Source of the DNA: Streptomyces musisoli
GTDB taxonomy: Bacteria > Actinomycetota > Actinomycetes > Streptomycetales > Streptomycetaceae
NCBI RefSeq assembly: GCF_016741855.1
Contig: NZ_JAERRH010000018.1
Coordinates: 1-64,000 of the forward strand
DNA length: 64,000 bases
Direction: 5' to 3'
Positions 27,678 through 35,300 of this stretch are shown here, in pieces. Numbering within the stretch: position 1 is the stretch's first letter; the number at the start of each line of letters is the position of its first letter. The translations under genes were made by a program, and so were the position numbers. The notes under the pieces were generated by a model. That model was not told where the DNA came from. It did not search any database and saw nothing but the letters and a program-made list of their open reading frames with translations.

Positions 27678-28862
27678 TTGAGCAGGCTGCGTTGGCTGAC
27701 CGCGGGGGAGTCCCACGGTCCCGCACTTGTCGCGACGCTGGAGGGTCTTCCCGCCGGCGTGCCGGTCACCACGGAGATGGTGGCGGATCACCTGGCGCGG
27801 CGGCGGCTCGGCTATGGCCGCGGTGCGCGGATGAAGTTCGAGCAGGACGAGGTCACGTTCCTGGGCGGTGTCCGGCACGGTCTGACCATGGGCTCCCCGG
27901 TGGCGATCATGGTGGGCAACACCGAGTGGCCCAAGTGGGAGCAGGTCATGGCGGCCGACCCGGTCGACCCGGAGGTGCTGGCCAACCTCGCCCGCAACGC
28001 GCCGCTGACCCGCCCCCGGCCCGGCCACGCCGACCTCGCCGGCATGCAGAAGTACGGCTTCGACGAGGCCCGCCCGATCCTGGAGCGCGCCTCCGCCCGG
28101 GAGACCGCGGCCCGCGTGGCGCTGGGCGCGGTGGCCCGGTCGTACCTGAAGGAGACGGCCGGCGTCGAGATCGTCTCGCACGTCGTCGAGCTGTGCTCCG
28201 TGAAGGCCCCGCAGGGCGTGTACCCCACCCCGGCCGACGTCGAGAAGCTGGACGCCGACCCGCTGCGCTGCCTCGACGCGGACGCGTCGAAGGCGATGGT
28301 CGCGGAGGTCGACCAGGCGCACAAGGACGGCGACACGCTCGGCGGTGTGGTCGAGGTCCTCGCCTACGGAGTCCCCGTCGGCCTGGGCTCGCACGTGCAC
28401 TGGGACCGCAAGCTGGACGCCCGGCTGGCCGGTGCCCTCATGGGCATCCAGGCGATCAAGGGCGTCGAGATCGGCGACGGCTTCGAGCTGGCCCGGGTGC
28501 CCGGCTCCAAGGCGCACGACGAGATCGTCAACACGCCGGAGGGCATCCGCCGCGTCTCCGGCCGCTCCGGCGGCACCGAGGGCGGTCTGACCACTGGTGA
28601 ACTGCTGCGGGTGCGGGCCGCGATGAAGCCGATCGCGACCGTGCCGCGGGCCCTGAAGACCGTGGACGTGTCCACGGGCGAGGCGGCCCAGGCCCACCAC
28701 CAGCGCTCCGACGTGTCCGCCGTGCCGGCCGCCGGCATCGTCGCCGAGGCCATGGTGGCGCTCGTCCTCGCGGACGCGGTCGCCGAGAAGTTCGGCGGCG
28801 ACTCGGTGACCGAGACCCGGCGCAACGTCCAGGCGTACCTCGACAACCTGGCCATCAGGTGA
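27678..28862 (+). CDS. aroC: Chorismate synthase
   Basis: A 394-residue FMN-dependent enzyme that removes phosphate from EPSP to make chorismate. Signatures include RWLTAGESHGPALVATLEGLPAG at the N-terminus (given in part), RPGHADLAGMQKYG and the C-terminal RSDVSAVPAAGIVAEAM. A TTG start at 27678 is preceded by GTGAGGAGCACC. The stop overlaps the aroK GTG (GTGA), so aroC, aroK and aroB are coupled. Confidence 0.96.
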   Translation: MSRLRWLTAGESHGPALVATLEGLPAGVPVTTEMVADHLARRRLGYGRGARMKFEQDEVTFLGGVRHGLTMGSPVAIMVGNTEWPKWEQVMAADPVDPEVLANLARNAPLTRPRPGHADLAGMQKYGFDEARPILERASARETAARVALGAVARSYLKETAGVEIVSHVVELCSVKAPQGVYPTPADVEKLDADPLRCLDADASKAMVAEVDQAHKDGDTLGGVVEVLAYGVPVGLGSHVHWDRKLDARLAGALMGIQAIKGVEIGDGFELARVPGSKAHDEIVNTPEGIRRVSGRSGGTEGGLTTGELLRVRAAMKPIATVPRALKTVDVSTGEAAQAHHQRSDVSAVPAAGIVAEAMVALVLADAVAEKFGGDSVTETRRNVQAYLDNLAIR

Positions 28863-29377
28863 GCGTCAGGCCCGTGGTCGTGCTGATCGGCCCGATGGGC
28901 GTGGGCAAGTCCACCGTCGGGCGGCTGCTCGCCGAGCACCTCGGCGTCGGCTACCGGGACACCGACGAGGACATCGTCGCCGCCGAGGACCGCACCATCG
29001 CCGAGATCTTCCTGGACGAGGGCGAGCCCGCCTTCCGCGTGAAGGAGAAGGCGGCCGTGCGGGCCGCGCTCGCCGAGCACGAGGGTGTCGTCGCCCTGGG
29101 CGGCGGAGCGGTCATGGACCCGGACACCCGGGCGCTGCTGGCCGGGCAGCGGGTGGTCTACCTCTCGATGGAGGTCGAGGAGGCCGTCAAGCGCACCGGT
29201 CTGAACGTGGCCCGCCCGCTGCTCGCGGTCAACCCGCGCAAGCAGTGGCGGGAACTGATGGACGCGCGCCGGCACCTGTACGAGGAGGTCGCCACCACCG
29301 TCGTCGCGACGGACGGCCGCGGCCCGGAAGAGGTCACCCAAGACGTGCTGGACGCACTGGAGTTGAAGCAAGGATGA
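28859..29377 (+). CDS. aroK: Shikimate kinase
   Basis: A 172-residue P-loop kinase phosphorylating shikimate at O3. Walker A is LIGPMGVGKSTVGRLLA (residues about 9-25), the substrate-binding YRDTDEDIV follows, then EPAFRVKEKAAV and GGGAVMDPDTRALL. GTG start overlapping aroC; ATGA overlap with aroB at the other end. Confidence 0.96.
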   Translation: MSVRPVVVLIGPMGVGKSTVGRLLAEHLGVGYRDTDEDIVAAEDRTIAEIFLDEGEPAFRVKEKAAVRAALAEHEGVVALGGGAVMDPDTRALLAGQRVVYLSMEVEEAVKRTGLNVARPLLAVNPRKQWRELMDARRHLYEEVATTVVATDGRGPEEVTQDVLDALELKQG

Positions 29378-30465
29378 GCGAGTCAGTCACCCGGATCCGG
29401 ATCGGCGCGACCGCGGGCACGGACGCGTACGAGGTGCTGGTGGGCCGGCAGCTGCTGGGCGAGCTGCCCTCCCTGATCGGGCCGCGGGCCAAGCGGGTCG
29501 CGGTGGTCCACCCGGAGGCGCTGGCCGAGACCGGTGAGGCGCTGCGGGCCGATCTGGCCGAGCAGGGGTACGAGGCCGTCGCGATCCAGGTGCCGAACGC
29601 GGAGGAGGCCAAGACCGCCGAGGTCGCCGCCTACTGCTGGAAGGCGCTGGGCCAGTCCGGCTTCACCCGTACCGACGTGGTGGTCGGCGTGGGCGGAGGC
29701 GCGACCACTGACCTCGCCGGTTTCGTCGCCGCGACCTGGCTGCGCGGCGTGCGCTGGATCGCGATCCCGACCACCGTGCTGGCGATGGTGGACGCGGCGG
29801 TCGGCGGCAAGACCGGGATCAACACCGCGGAGGGCAAGAACCTGGTCGGCGCCTTCCACCCGCCCGCCGGTGTCCTGTGCGACCTGGCGGCGCTGGACTC
29901 CCTCCCGGTGCACGACTACGTCTCCGGTCTGGCCGAGGTCATCAAGGCGGGCTTCATCGCCGACCCGGTCATCCTGGACCTGATCGAGGCCGACCCCGAG
30001 GCCGCCCGGACGCCGGCGGGCCCGCACACGGCCGAGCTGATCGAGCGGTCGATCCGGGTCAAGGCCGAGGTCGTCTCCTCGGACCTGAAGGAGTCCGGCC
30101 TGCGGGAGATCCTCAACTACGGCCACACGCTCGGCCACGCCATCGAGAAGAACGAGCGGTACAAGTGGCGGCACGGCGCCGCGGTCTCGGTCGGCATGCA
30201 CTTCGCCGCCGAACTGGGCCGCCTGGCCGGCCGGCTGGACGACGCGACGGCCGACCGGCACCGCACCATCCTCGAGGCCGTCGGCCTGCCGCTGCACTAC
30301 CGCTACGACCAGTGGCCCAAGCTGCTGGAGACGATGAAGGTCGACAAGAAGTCCCGCGGCGACCTGCTGCGCTTCATCGTCCTGGACGGTCTGGGGAAGC
30401 CGACCGTCCTGGAGGGCCCGGACCCGGCGGTCCTCCTCGCCGCGTACGGCGAGGTCGGGCAGTAG
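29374..30465 (+). CDS. aroB: 3-dehydroquinate synthase
   Basis: A 363-residue NAD- and metal-dependent enzyme for the second shikimate step. VVGVGGGATTDLAGFVAATWLRG (in part) binds NAD, AAVGGKTGINTAEGKNLVGAFH contacts the substrate, and the metal ligands lie in GLAEVIKAGFI, LNYGHTLGHAIE and the HGAAVSVGM segment. Start ATG 29374 overlaps aroK. The final codons (GEVGQ stop) are the source of the tandem duplications that follow. Confidence 0.95.
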   Translation: MSESVTRIRIGATAGTDAYEVLVGRQLLGELPSLIGPRAKRVAVVHPEALAETGEALRADLAEQGYEAVAIQVPNAEEAKTAEVAAYCWKALGQSGFTRTDVVVGVGGGATTDLAGFVAATWLRGVRWIAIPTTVLAMVDAAVGGKTGINTAEGKNLVGAFHPPAGVLCDLAALDSLPVHDYVSGLAEVIKAGFIADPVILDLIEADPEAARTPAGPHTAELIERSIRVKAEVVSSDLKESGLREILNYGHTLGHAIEKNERYKWRHGAAVSVGMHFAAELGRLAGRLDDATADRHRTILEAVGLPLHYRYDQWPKLLETMKVDKKSRGDLLRFIVLDGLGKPTVLEGPDPAVLLAAYGEVGQ

Positions 30466-30625
30466 GTCGCGGGCTGTTCCGTCATGCCTCGCGTCCGGTG
30501 AGGTCGGGCAGTAGGTCGCGGGCTGTTCCGTCTCGCCTCGCGTCCGGCGAGGTCGGGCAGTAGGTCGCGGGCTGTTCCGTCTCGCCGCGTACGGCGAGGT
30601 CGGGCAGTAAGTCCCCGACTGTTCC
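30444..30625 (+). repeat. Tandem duplication of the aroB 3' end (four copies, 47-49 bp)
   Basis: GAGGTCGGGCAGTA recurs at 30451 (inside aroB), 30500, 30549 and 30596, giving periods of 49, 49 and 47 bp. Each unit includes the last five aroB codons, its stop, and GTCGCGGGCTGTTCCG; the fourth copy has diverged (TAAGTCCCCGACTG). The fourth copy is preceded by GCCGCGTACGGC exactly as in aroB itself, which shows the array came from the gene end. The 260-bp gap before the next gene holds only this array and a short promoter-sized stretch. Confidence 0.9.
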
Positions 30626-30725
30626 GTCCGTCCGATTCCCCTCCCGGACCGGGCACTTCGGGCCGCCCCCGGCCGTTTCACCAAACGACGGCCGGGGACG
30701 GTACCGTTCGGTAGGCGGTGGGGGC

Positions 30726-31688
30726 GTGCTCCCGCTGCCGGCACCAAAGCGCCTGTACGAGACGGAGTGGCAACGGATGCAGCACGCAGTGGGGTCTCCG
30801 CTGCCGCCGCCCCACCAGCCGGGGCAGGGGCCGCACGCCGGCTGGGCGTCGGCCGCACACCACCCGGGCCCGCACCCGGGAGCCGCCCAGGGGCCGGCCG
30901 CCCCCGTGCCCCCGCCGGCGGCGCCGGGCTTCCCGGCCCCGTCGGGCCCCGTGCCGCCCGCGCCGCAGCAGCCGCCGGCCCCCTCCCACCCGGCGTCGCC
31001 GCCCCCGCCCGCGCCGCACGCCGCCGGCCCGGTCGCCCCCGATACCACCGGGCATGTGCCGCTGCCACCCGGTGGCCCGGTCGGCGTGCCCGCGGCGCCG
31101 CCCGCCGCGGCCGCGGTCCCGGACCCCACGGCCACCACCCTCGCCGTCCTCCTCATCGGTCCGGCCGGCGCGGGCAAGACCAGCGTCGCCAAGTACTGGG
31201 CGGAGCACCGCCGCGTCCCCACGGCCCACATCAGCCTGGACGATGTCCGCGAATGGGTCCGCTCGGGCTTCGCCGACCCCCAGTCCGGCTGGAACGACAA
31301 CTCCGAGGCCCAGTACCGCCTGGCCCGCCGGACCTGCGGGTTCGCGGCCCGCAACTTCCTGGCCAACGGCATCTCCTGCATCCTGGACGACGCCGTCTTC
31401 CCGGACCGCCCGGTCGTGGGGCTCGGCGGCTGGAAGCGGCACGTGGGCCCCGGCCTGCTCCCGGTGGTCCTGCTCCCGGGCCTGGACATCGTCCTGGAGC
31501 GCAACGCCGAACGCACCGGCAACCGCCGCCTCACGGACGAGGAGGTGGCCCGGATCCACGGCCGCATGGCCGGCTGGTACGGGTCGGGCCTCCCGATCGT
31601 CGACAACTCCCAGCTGGACGTCCCGGGCACGGCCCGCGTCCTGGACGAGGTCCTGGCGAGGGCCATAGCGAGCCCGCCGAGCTGGTGA
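30726..31688 (+). CDS. Proline-rich P-loop ATPase/kinase-like protein
   Basis: About 320 residues. The first 145 are Pro/Ala/Gly-rich and low complexity. The C-terminal half is a zeta-toxin/polynucleotide-kinase-like P-loop domain: Walker A LLIGPAGAGKTSVAKYWAE, ISLDDVREWVRSGF, an LANGISCILDDAVFPDR Walker-B-like strand, and a lid-like GRMAGWYGSGLPIVDNS. Such domains phosphorylate small molecules or nucleic acids, but the substrate is unknown. The GTG at 30726 has a G-rich tract upstream; ATG 30777 with GGAG is the alternative. Flanked by tandem arrays on both sides. Confidence 0.75.
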   Translation: MLPLPAPKRLYETEWQRMQHAVGSPLPPPHQPGQGPHAGWASAAHHPGPHPGAAQGPAAPVPPPAAPGFPAPSGPVPPAPQQPPAPSHPASPPPPAPHAAGPVAPDTTGHVPLPPGGPVGVPAAPPAAAAVPDPTATTLAVLLIGPAGAGKTSVAKYWAEHRRVPTAHISLDDVREWVRSGFADPQSGWNDNSEAQYRLARRTCGFAARNFLANGISCILDDAVFPDRPVVGLGGWKRHVGPGLLPVVLLPGLDIVLERNAERTGNRRLTDEEVARIHGRMAGWYGSGLPIVDNSQLDVPGTARVLDEVLARAIASPPSW

Positions 31689-31790
31689 GCGGAGGGGACG
31701 TCCCCGGGCGCGCGACACGGGGCGCGGGCAACCGCGCGCCCGACCCGGACGCACCGCCCCCGGTCCACGGACGCACCGCCCCCGGCCCCC

Positions 31791-32075
31791 GGCGGCACCA
31801 CGTTCACTGGCCCGCCCCGGGTCCCCGGCGGCACCACGCCTCATCGGCCCACCCCCGCCCCCGGCGGCACGACGGTCACTGACCCGGCCCCGGTCCCCGG
31901 CGGCACGACAGTCACTGACCCGCCCCCGGTCCCCGGCGGCACCACGCCTCACCGGCCCACCCCCGGCCCCCGGCGGCACCACGTTCACTGGCCCGCCCCG
32001 GGTCCCCGGCGGCACCACCCTCGCCGGCCCACCCCCGCCCCCGGCGGCACCACGCCTCGCGGCCCGCCCGCGATC
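31791..32075 (+). repeat. 36-bp GC-rich tandem repeat array
   Basis: GGCGGCAC recurs at 31791, 31827, 31863, 31899, 31935, 31972, 32008 and 32043, so the period is 36 bp with occasional 1-bp slips. Each unit has CCCCGGCGGCACCACG followed by a variable part (TTCACTGGCCCGCCCC or CCTCATCGGCCCACCC types). A decayed copy lies at 32109. The units alternate between types, suggesting a 72-bp higher-order repeat. The gap 31689-32184 holds this array and no credible gene. Confidence 0.9.
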
Positions 32076-32184
32076 CCCGACCGCGCGCCCCCTCACAGGG
32101 CCGCCCCCGGCGGTACCGCCCTCGCCGACCCCACTCGGCCCCACCCAACCGGCACAAACCGCACAAAACTCCTACGCTCATCTC

Positions 32185-33291
32185 ATGTCAGAGGTGTACG
32201 CGAACCGCCGATCCCGGCTGAGGGACCATGTCAACGCGGCCGGCACCGCGGCAGCGCTCGTCACCCGCCCGGCCAACGTCCGCTACCTCGCCGCCGCAGC
32301 CCCGCAGGGCTCCGTCCTGCTGCTCGGCAGAGGCGAGGACCTCCTGGTCTGCGCCGGCCCGCCGGAGGACCGCCCCTACGAAGGCAAGCCGGACGAGAAC
32401 GTGCGCCTGCACGTCCTCCCGGCGAACGGCGGCGACGCCGCGGTCACCGCGGCCGGGCTCGCCGCGGCCCAGGGCGCCGACTCCCTGGCGGTCGAGGAAC
32501 ACCACCTCACCGTGGCCCGCCACAGAGCCCTCGCCTCCGTGACCCCGACGCTCCGCCTGACCGACCTCGGCGGCGCCGTCGAGCAGCTCAGGGTGGTCAA
32601 GGACGAGGAGGAGATCTCCTGCCTGCGCATCGGCGCCGAGATCGCCGACCAGGCCCTCGGTGAGCTGCTGGAGTCCATCCTGGTCGGCCGCACCGAACGG
32701 CACCTCGCGCTGGAGCTGGAGCGGCGCCTGGTCGATCACGGCGCCGACGGCCCGGCGTTCCCCACCTCCGTGGCCACGGGCCCGCACGCCGGGCGCCGCG
32801 GCCACCGCCCCACCGACCGGCGCGTGGAAGAGGGGGACTTCCTCTCCGTCTGCCTCGGCGCCACCTACCGCGGCTACCGCTGCGAGATCGGCCGTACCTT
32901 CGTCATCGGCACCTCGCCCGCCGACTGGCAGATCGAGCTGTACGACCTCGTCTTCGCCGCTCAGCGCGCCGGTCGCGAGTTCCTGACACCCGGCGCCGCC
33001 TACCGTGACGTCGACCGCGCGGCCCGGCAGGTGCTGGACTCCGCCGGCTATGCGGAGGCACTCCCACCGCTGATCGGACACGGTGTCGGACTCGAAATCG
33101 ACGAGGACCCGCAGTTGGCGCCCGCGGCAATGGGTAAACTGGACGCTTGCGTGCCGGTCACCGTCGAACCGGGGGTCCACCTCCCGGGCCGGGGCGGTGT
33201 CCGGATCGATGACACGCTCGTCGTGCGCCCCGAGGCGGACGGCGGACCCGAGCTACTCACCATCACGACCAAGGAGCTGCTCGCGCTCTAG
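32185..33291 (+). CDS. M24 (Xaa-Pro aminopeptidase-like) family protein with altered metal ligands
   Basis: A 368-residue pita-bread-fold protein with an N-terminal creatinase-like domain (about 1-135) and a C-terminal M24 domain. In active enzymes five residues (Asp, Asp, His, Glu, Glu) bind two metals. Here the aligned positions are Cys223 (SVCLGATY), Glu234 (CEIGRTF), His299 (GHGVGLEID), Glu328 (VTVEPGVHL) and Asp342 (GGVRIDD). Both first ligands are thus replaced, so activity is doubtful or the metal site is unusual. Position before efp is the normal place for PepQ-type peptidases. Confidence 0.82.
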   Translation: MSEVYANRRSRLRDHVNAAGTAAALVTRPANVRYLAAAAPQGSVLLLGRGEDLLVCAGPPEDRPYEGKPDENVRLHVLPANGGDAAVTAAGLAAAQGADSLAVEEHHLTVARHRALASVTPTLRLTDLGGAVEQLRVVKDEEEISCLRIGAEIADQALGELLESILVGRTERHLALELERRLVDHGADGPAFPTSVATGPHAGRRGHRPTDRRVEEGDFLSVCLGATYRGYRCEIGRTFVIGTSPADWQIELYDLVFAAQRAGREFLTPGAAYRDVDRAARQVLDSAGYAEALPPLIGHGVGLEIDEDPQLAPAAMGKLDACVPVTVEPGVHLPGRGGVRIDDTLVVRPEADGGPELLTITTKELLAL

Positions 33292-33349
33292 CCCTGAGCT
33301 GTGCGCCTGCCCCGTGGTCGTCCACGTCAGTCCAGGAGATTCCGCAACC

Positions 33350-33916
33350 GTGGCTTCCACGAACGACCTCAAGAACGGCATGGTGCTCAAGCTCGAAGGC
33401 GGCCAGCTCTGGTCCGTCGTCGAGTTCCAGCACGTCAAGCCCGGCAAGGGACCGGCCTTCGTGCGCACCAAGCTCAAGAACGTGCTGTCCGGGAAGGTCG
33501 TCGACAAGACCTTCAACGCCGGCGTCAAGGTCGAGACGGCCACCGTCGACAAGCGCGACATGCAGTTCTCCTACATGGACGGCGAATACTTCGTCTTCAT
33601 GGACATGGAGACCTACGACCAGCTGATGGTCGACCGCAAGGCCGTCGGCGACGCCGCCAACTTCCTGATCGAGGGCTTCACGGCCACCGTCGCGCAGCAC
33701 GAGGGCGAGGTGCTCTTCGTCGAGCTGCCGGCCGCCGTCGAGCTGGTCGTGCAGGAGACCGAGCCGGGCGTCCAGGGGGACCGCTCCACCGGTGGCACCA
33801 AGCCCGCCACCCTGGAGACCGGTCACCAGATCCAGGTCCCGCTCTTCATCACCACCGGTGAGAAGATCAAGGTCGACACCCGCACCAGCGACTACCTCGG
33901 CCGGGTGAACAGCTAA
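33350..33916 (+). CDS. efp: Elongation factor P
   Basis: A 188-residue three-domain translation factor that rescues ribosomes stalled at polyproline. The N-terminal KOW domain has the tip loop VKPGKGPAFVRTKL, whose Lys reaches the peptidyl-transferase centre; the C-terminal ETGHQIQVPLFITTGEKIKVDTRT is the EF-P signature in OB domain III. The frame is open further upstream, but GTG 33350 follows CCAGGAGATT and matches the family N-terminus (ASTNDLKNGMVLKLEGG). nusB follows after 2 bp. No modification enzyme (EpmA/YmfI) is seen in the window. Confidence 0.96.
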   Translation: MASTNDLKNGMVLKLEGGQLWSVVEFQHVKPGKGPAFVRTKLKNVLSGKVVDKTFNAGVKVETATVDKRDMQFSYMDGEYFVFMDMETYDQLMVDRKAVGDAANFLIEGFTATVAQHEGEVLFVELPAAVELVVQETEPGVQGDRSTGGTKPATLETGHQIQVPLFITTGEKIKVDTRTSDYLGRVNS

Positions 33917-33918
33917 CC

Positions 33919-34347
33919 GTGGCTGCCCGCAACACGGCCCGCAAGCGCGCCTTCCAGATCCTCTTCGAGGGCGACCAGCGTGGCGCCGACGTCCTGACCG
34001 TCCTCGCGGACTGGATCCGGCTCTCCCGGTCCGACACCCGGCAGCCGCCGGTCAGCGAGTACACGATGCAGCTGGTCGAGGGTTATGCGGAGCACGCGAC
34101 GCGGATCGACGAGCTGATCGCCCAGTACGCGGTGGGCTGGACGCTGGACCGCATGCCGGTCGTCGACCGCAACATCCTGCGGCTGGGCGCGTACGAGCTG
34201 ATCTGGGTCGACGAGACCCCGGACGCCGTCGTCCTGGACGAGATGGTGCAGCTGGCGAAGGAGTTCTCGACCGACGAGTCGCCCTCGTTCGTCAACGGCC
34301 TGCTGGGCCGGCTGAAGGAACTCAAGCCCACGCTGCGCCGGGGCTAG
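33919..34347 (+). CDS. nusB: Transcription antitermination factor NusB
   Basis: A 142-residue all-helical protein that binds boxA RNA with NusE/S10 during rRNA transcription. It begins AARNTARKRAFQILFEGDQRG, with the family's conserved RKRAFQILFE, and later WTLDRMPVVDRNILRLGAYEL and SFVNGLLGRL. GTG start two bases after efp. Ends convergent with bldD. Confidence 0.95.
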   Translation: MAARNTARKRAFQILFEGDQRGADVLTVLADWIRLSRSDTRQPPVSEYTMQLVEGYAEHATRIDELIAQYAVGWTLDRMPVVDRNILRLGAYELIWVDETPDAVVLDEMVQLAKEFSTDESPSFVNGLLGRLKELKPTLRRG

Positions 34348-34362
34348 CCGAAAAGGCCGCGA

Positions 34363-34437
34363 GAGGGGCGTCGGGGAACGTTGCTGCGGCGGCTACGGGT
34401 CGCCCGTGGCCGGTCGCGCGGTTCCCCGCGCCCCTTC
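34363..34437. repeat. Dispersed intergenic element with long hairpin potential (copy 1)
   Basis: GAGGGGCGTCGGGGAAC at 34363 can pair with GTTCCCCGCGCCCCTTC at 34421-34437, with an inner stem CGGCTACGGG/CCCGTGGCCG. The 24 bases 34414-34437 are the exact reverse complement of 55722-55745, and similarity continues beyond. I recognise GGGGCGCGGGGAAC-containing elements as a common Streptomyces intergenic repeat. Confidence 0.65.
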
Positions 34438-34488
34438 GTCATGTCCGCGCGCCCCGGCCCCGGGAGCAGCCTGACCCCTCGTGCAAAA

Positions 34489-34534
34489 GCCGCCGGGGTG
34501 GCCGGAACCGCATGGTTCCGGCCACCCCGGCGGC
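34489..34534. terminator. Bidirectional terminator between nusB and bldD
   Basis: A perfect 21-bp inverted repeat (34489-34509 with 34514-34534) with a GCAT loop lies between two convergent genes, 26 bp from the bldD stop. Confidence 0.85.
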
Positions 34535-34559
34535 ACGTTTCTGCTGAGCTGGGAAGCGG

Positions 34560-35063
34560 TTACGCCTCTTCGTGCGTGGCCACCGCGCGGCGCGCGTCCG
34601 CGTCCAGCACGCCCCAGCTGATCAGCTGCTCGGTGAGGACCGAGGGGGACTGGTCGTAGATGACGGCGAGTGTGCGCAGGTCGTCCTGGCGGATCGAGAG
34701 CACCTTGCCGTTGTAGTCGCCGCGCTGGGACTGGATCGTCGCCGCGTAGCGCTGGAGGGGTCCCGCCTTCTCGGCCGGCACGGTGGCCAGCCGCTCAAGG
34801 TCGAGGACCAGCTTCGGCGGCGGCTCGGCGGCGCCGCCAGGCGTGGTGCCCGGCAGGAGCTCCTGCACCGGGACGCCATAGAAATCGGCCAACTCGGCAA
34901 GGCGCTGCACGGTCACGGCACGGTCGCCGCGCTCGTACGAACCGACCACCACGGCCTTCCAGCGACCCTGGGACTTCTCCTCGACACCGTGGAGGGAAAG
35001 GCCCTGCTGGGTGCGGATGGCCCGGAGCTTGGCCCCGAGCTGTTTGGCGTATTCGCTGGACAT
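34560..35063 (-). CDS. bldD: Developmental master regulator BldD
   Basis: A 167-residue transcription factor that represses sporulation genes during vegetative growth when bound by c-di-GMP. The N-terminal helix-turn-helix (about residues 8-65: LGAKLRAIRTQQGLSLHGVEEKS in part) binds DNA. The C-terminal domain carries the c-di-GMP signature RGD-X8-RQDD at Arg114-Asp116 and Arg125-Asp128, residue for residue as in S. coelicolor/S. venezuelae BldD. Minus strand, monocistronic, ending at a shared terminator; two BldD boxes lie in its promoter, consistent with its known autoregulation. Between nusB and pyrR, its standard place. Confidence 0.98.
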   Translation of the reverse strand: MSSEYAKQLGAKLRAIRTQQGLSLHGVEEKSQGRWKAVVVGSYERGDRAVTVQRLAELADFYGVPVQELLPGTTPGGAAEPPPKLVLDLERLATVPAEKAGPLQRYAATIQSQRGDYNGKVLSIRQDDLRTLAVIYDQSPSVLTEQLISWGVLDADARRAVATHEEA

Positions 35064-35118
35064 ATAGCTCCCCGGACACTGTGTCGACGCGGCCGGCTGT
35101 TTTCCCGCCGCGCGGCTG

Positions 35119-35148
35119 GTAACTCACTGTGAGGTTACGCAGCGTGAC
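35119..35148 (-). promoter_or_regulatory. Two abutting BldD boxes upstream of bldD
   Basis: Against the published BldD consensus ntnACnC(A/T)GnGTnAn, the 15-mer at 35134-35148 (GTTACGCAGCGTGAC) matches at every defined position. The directly adjacent 15-mer at 35119-35133 (GTAACTCACTGTGAG) matches with one mismatch at position 9. They lie 56-85 bp upstream of the bldD start codon, where autorepression would be expected. Confidence 0.8.
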
Positions 35149-35300
35149 TCTTGTGCGTCAAGCCGAATGGTCCACACCGACTCTTCCGTGGTAGCGGTCG
35201 CCGGCTGGGCCAAGGGGGTGAAAGGCGGATGCCAGGGGGGTGACGGGGGCCTGACCGGTGACCTGCTACGGTGGATGGCGCAATTCCGACGTCCTTTAAG

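Noticed and set aside
27026..28600. Collagen-like GPPVxPQ repeats in a plus-strand frame over the aroE-aroC gap
   Set aside because: The frame overlaps aroE and aroC, which are certain genes, and the repeats are just one reading of the 21-bp array. No start signal or codon bias supports it.
31791..32075. 36-bp repeats considered as a CRISPR array
   Set aside because: Units are contiguous without unique spacers, are not palindromic in CRISPR style, and no cas gene is present.
30678..32144. Minus-strand open frame reading VVPPGTRGGP-like repeats over the 36-bp array
   Set aside because: It is the shadow of the P-loop gene plus the array; other minus-strand frames are equally open, and there is no ribosome binding site.
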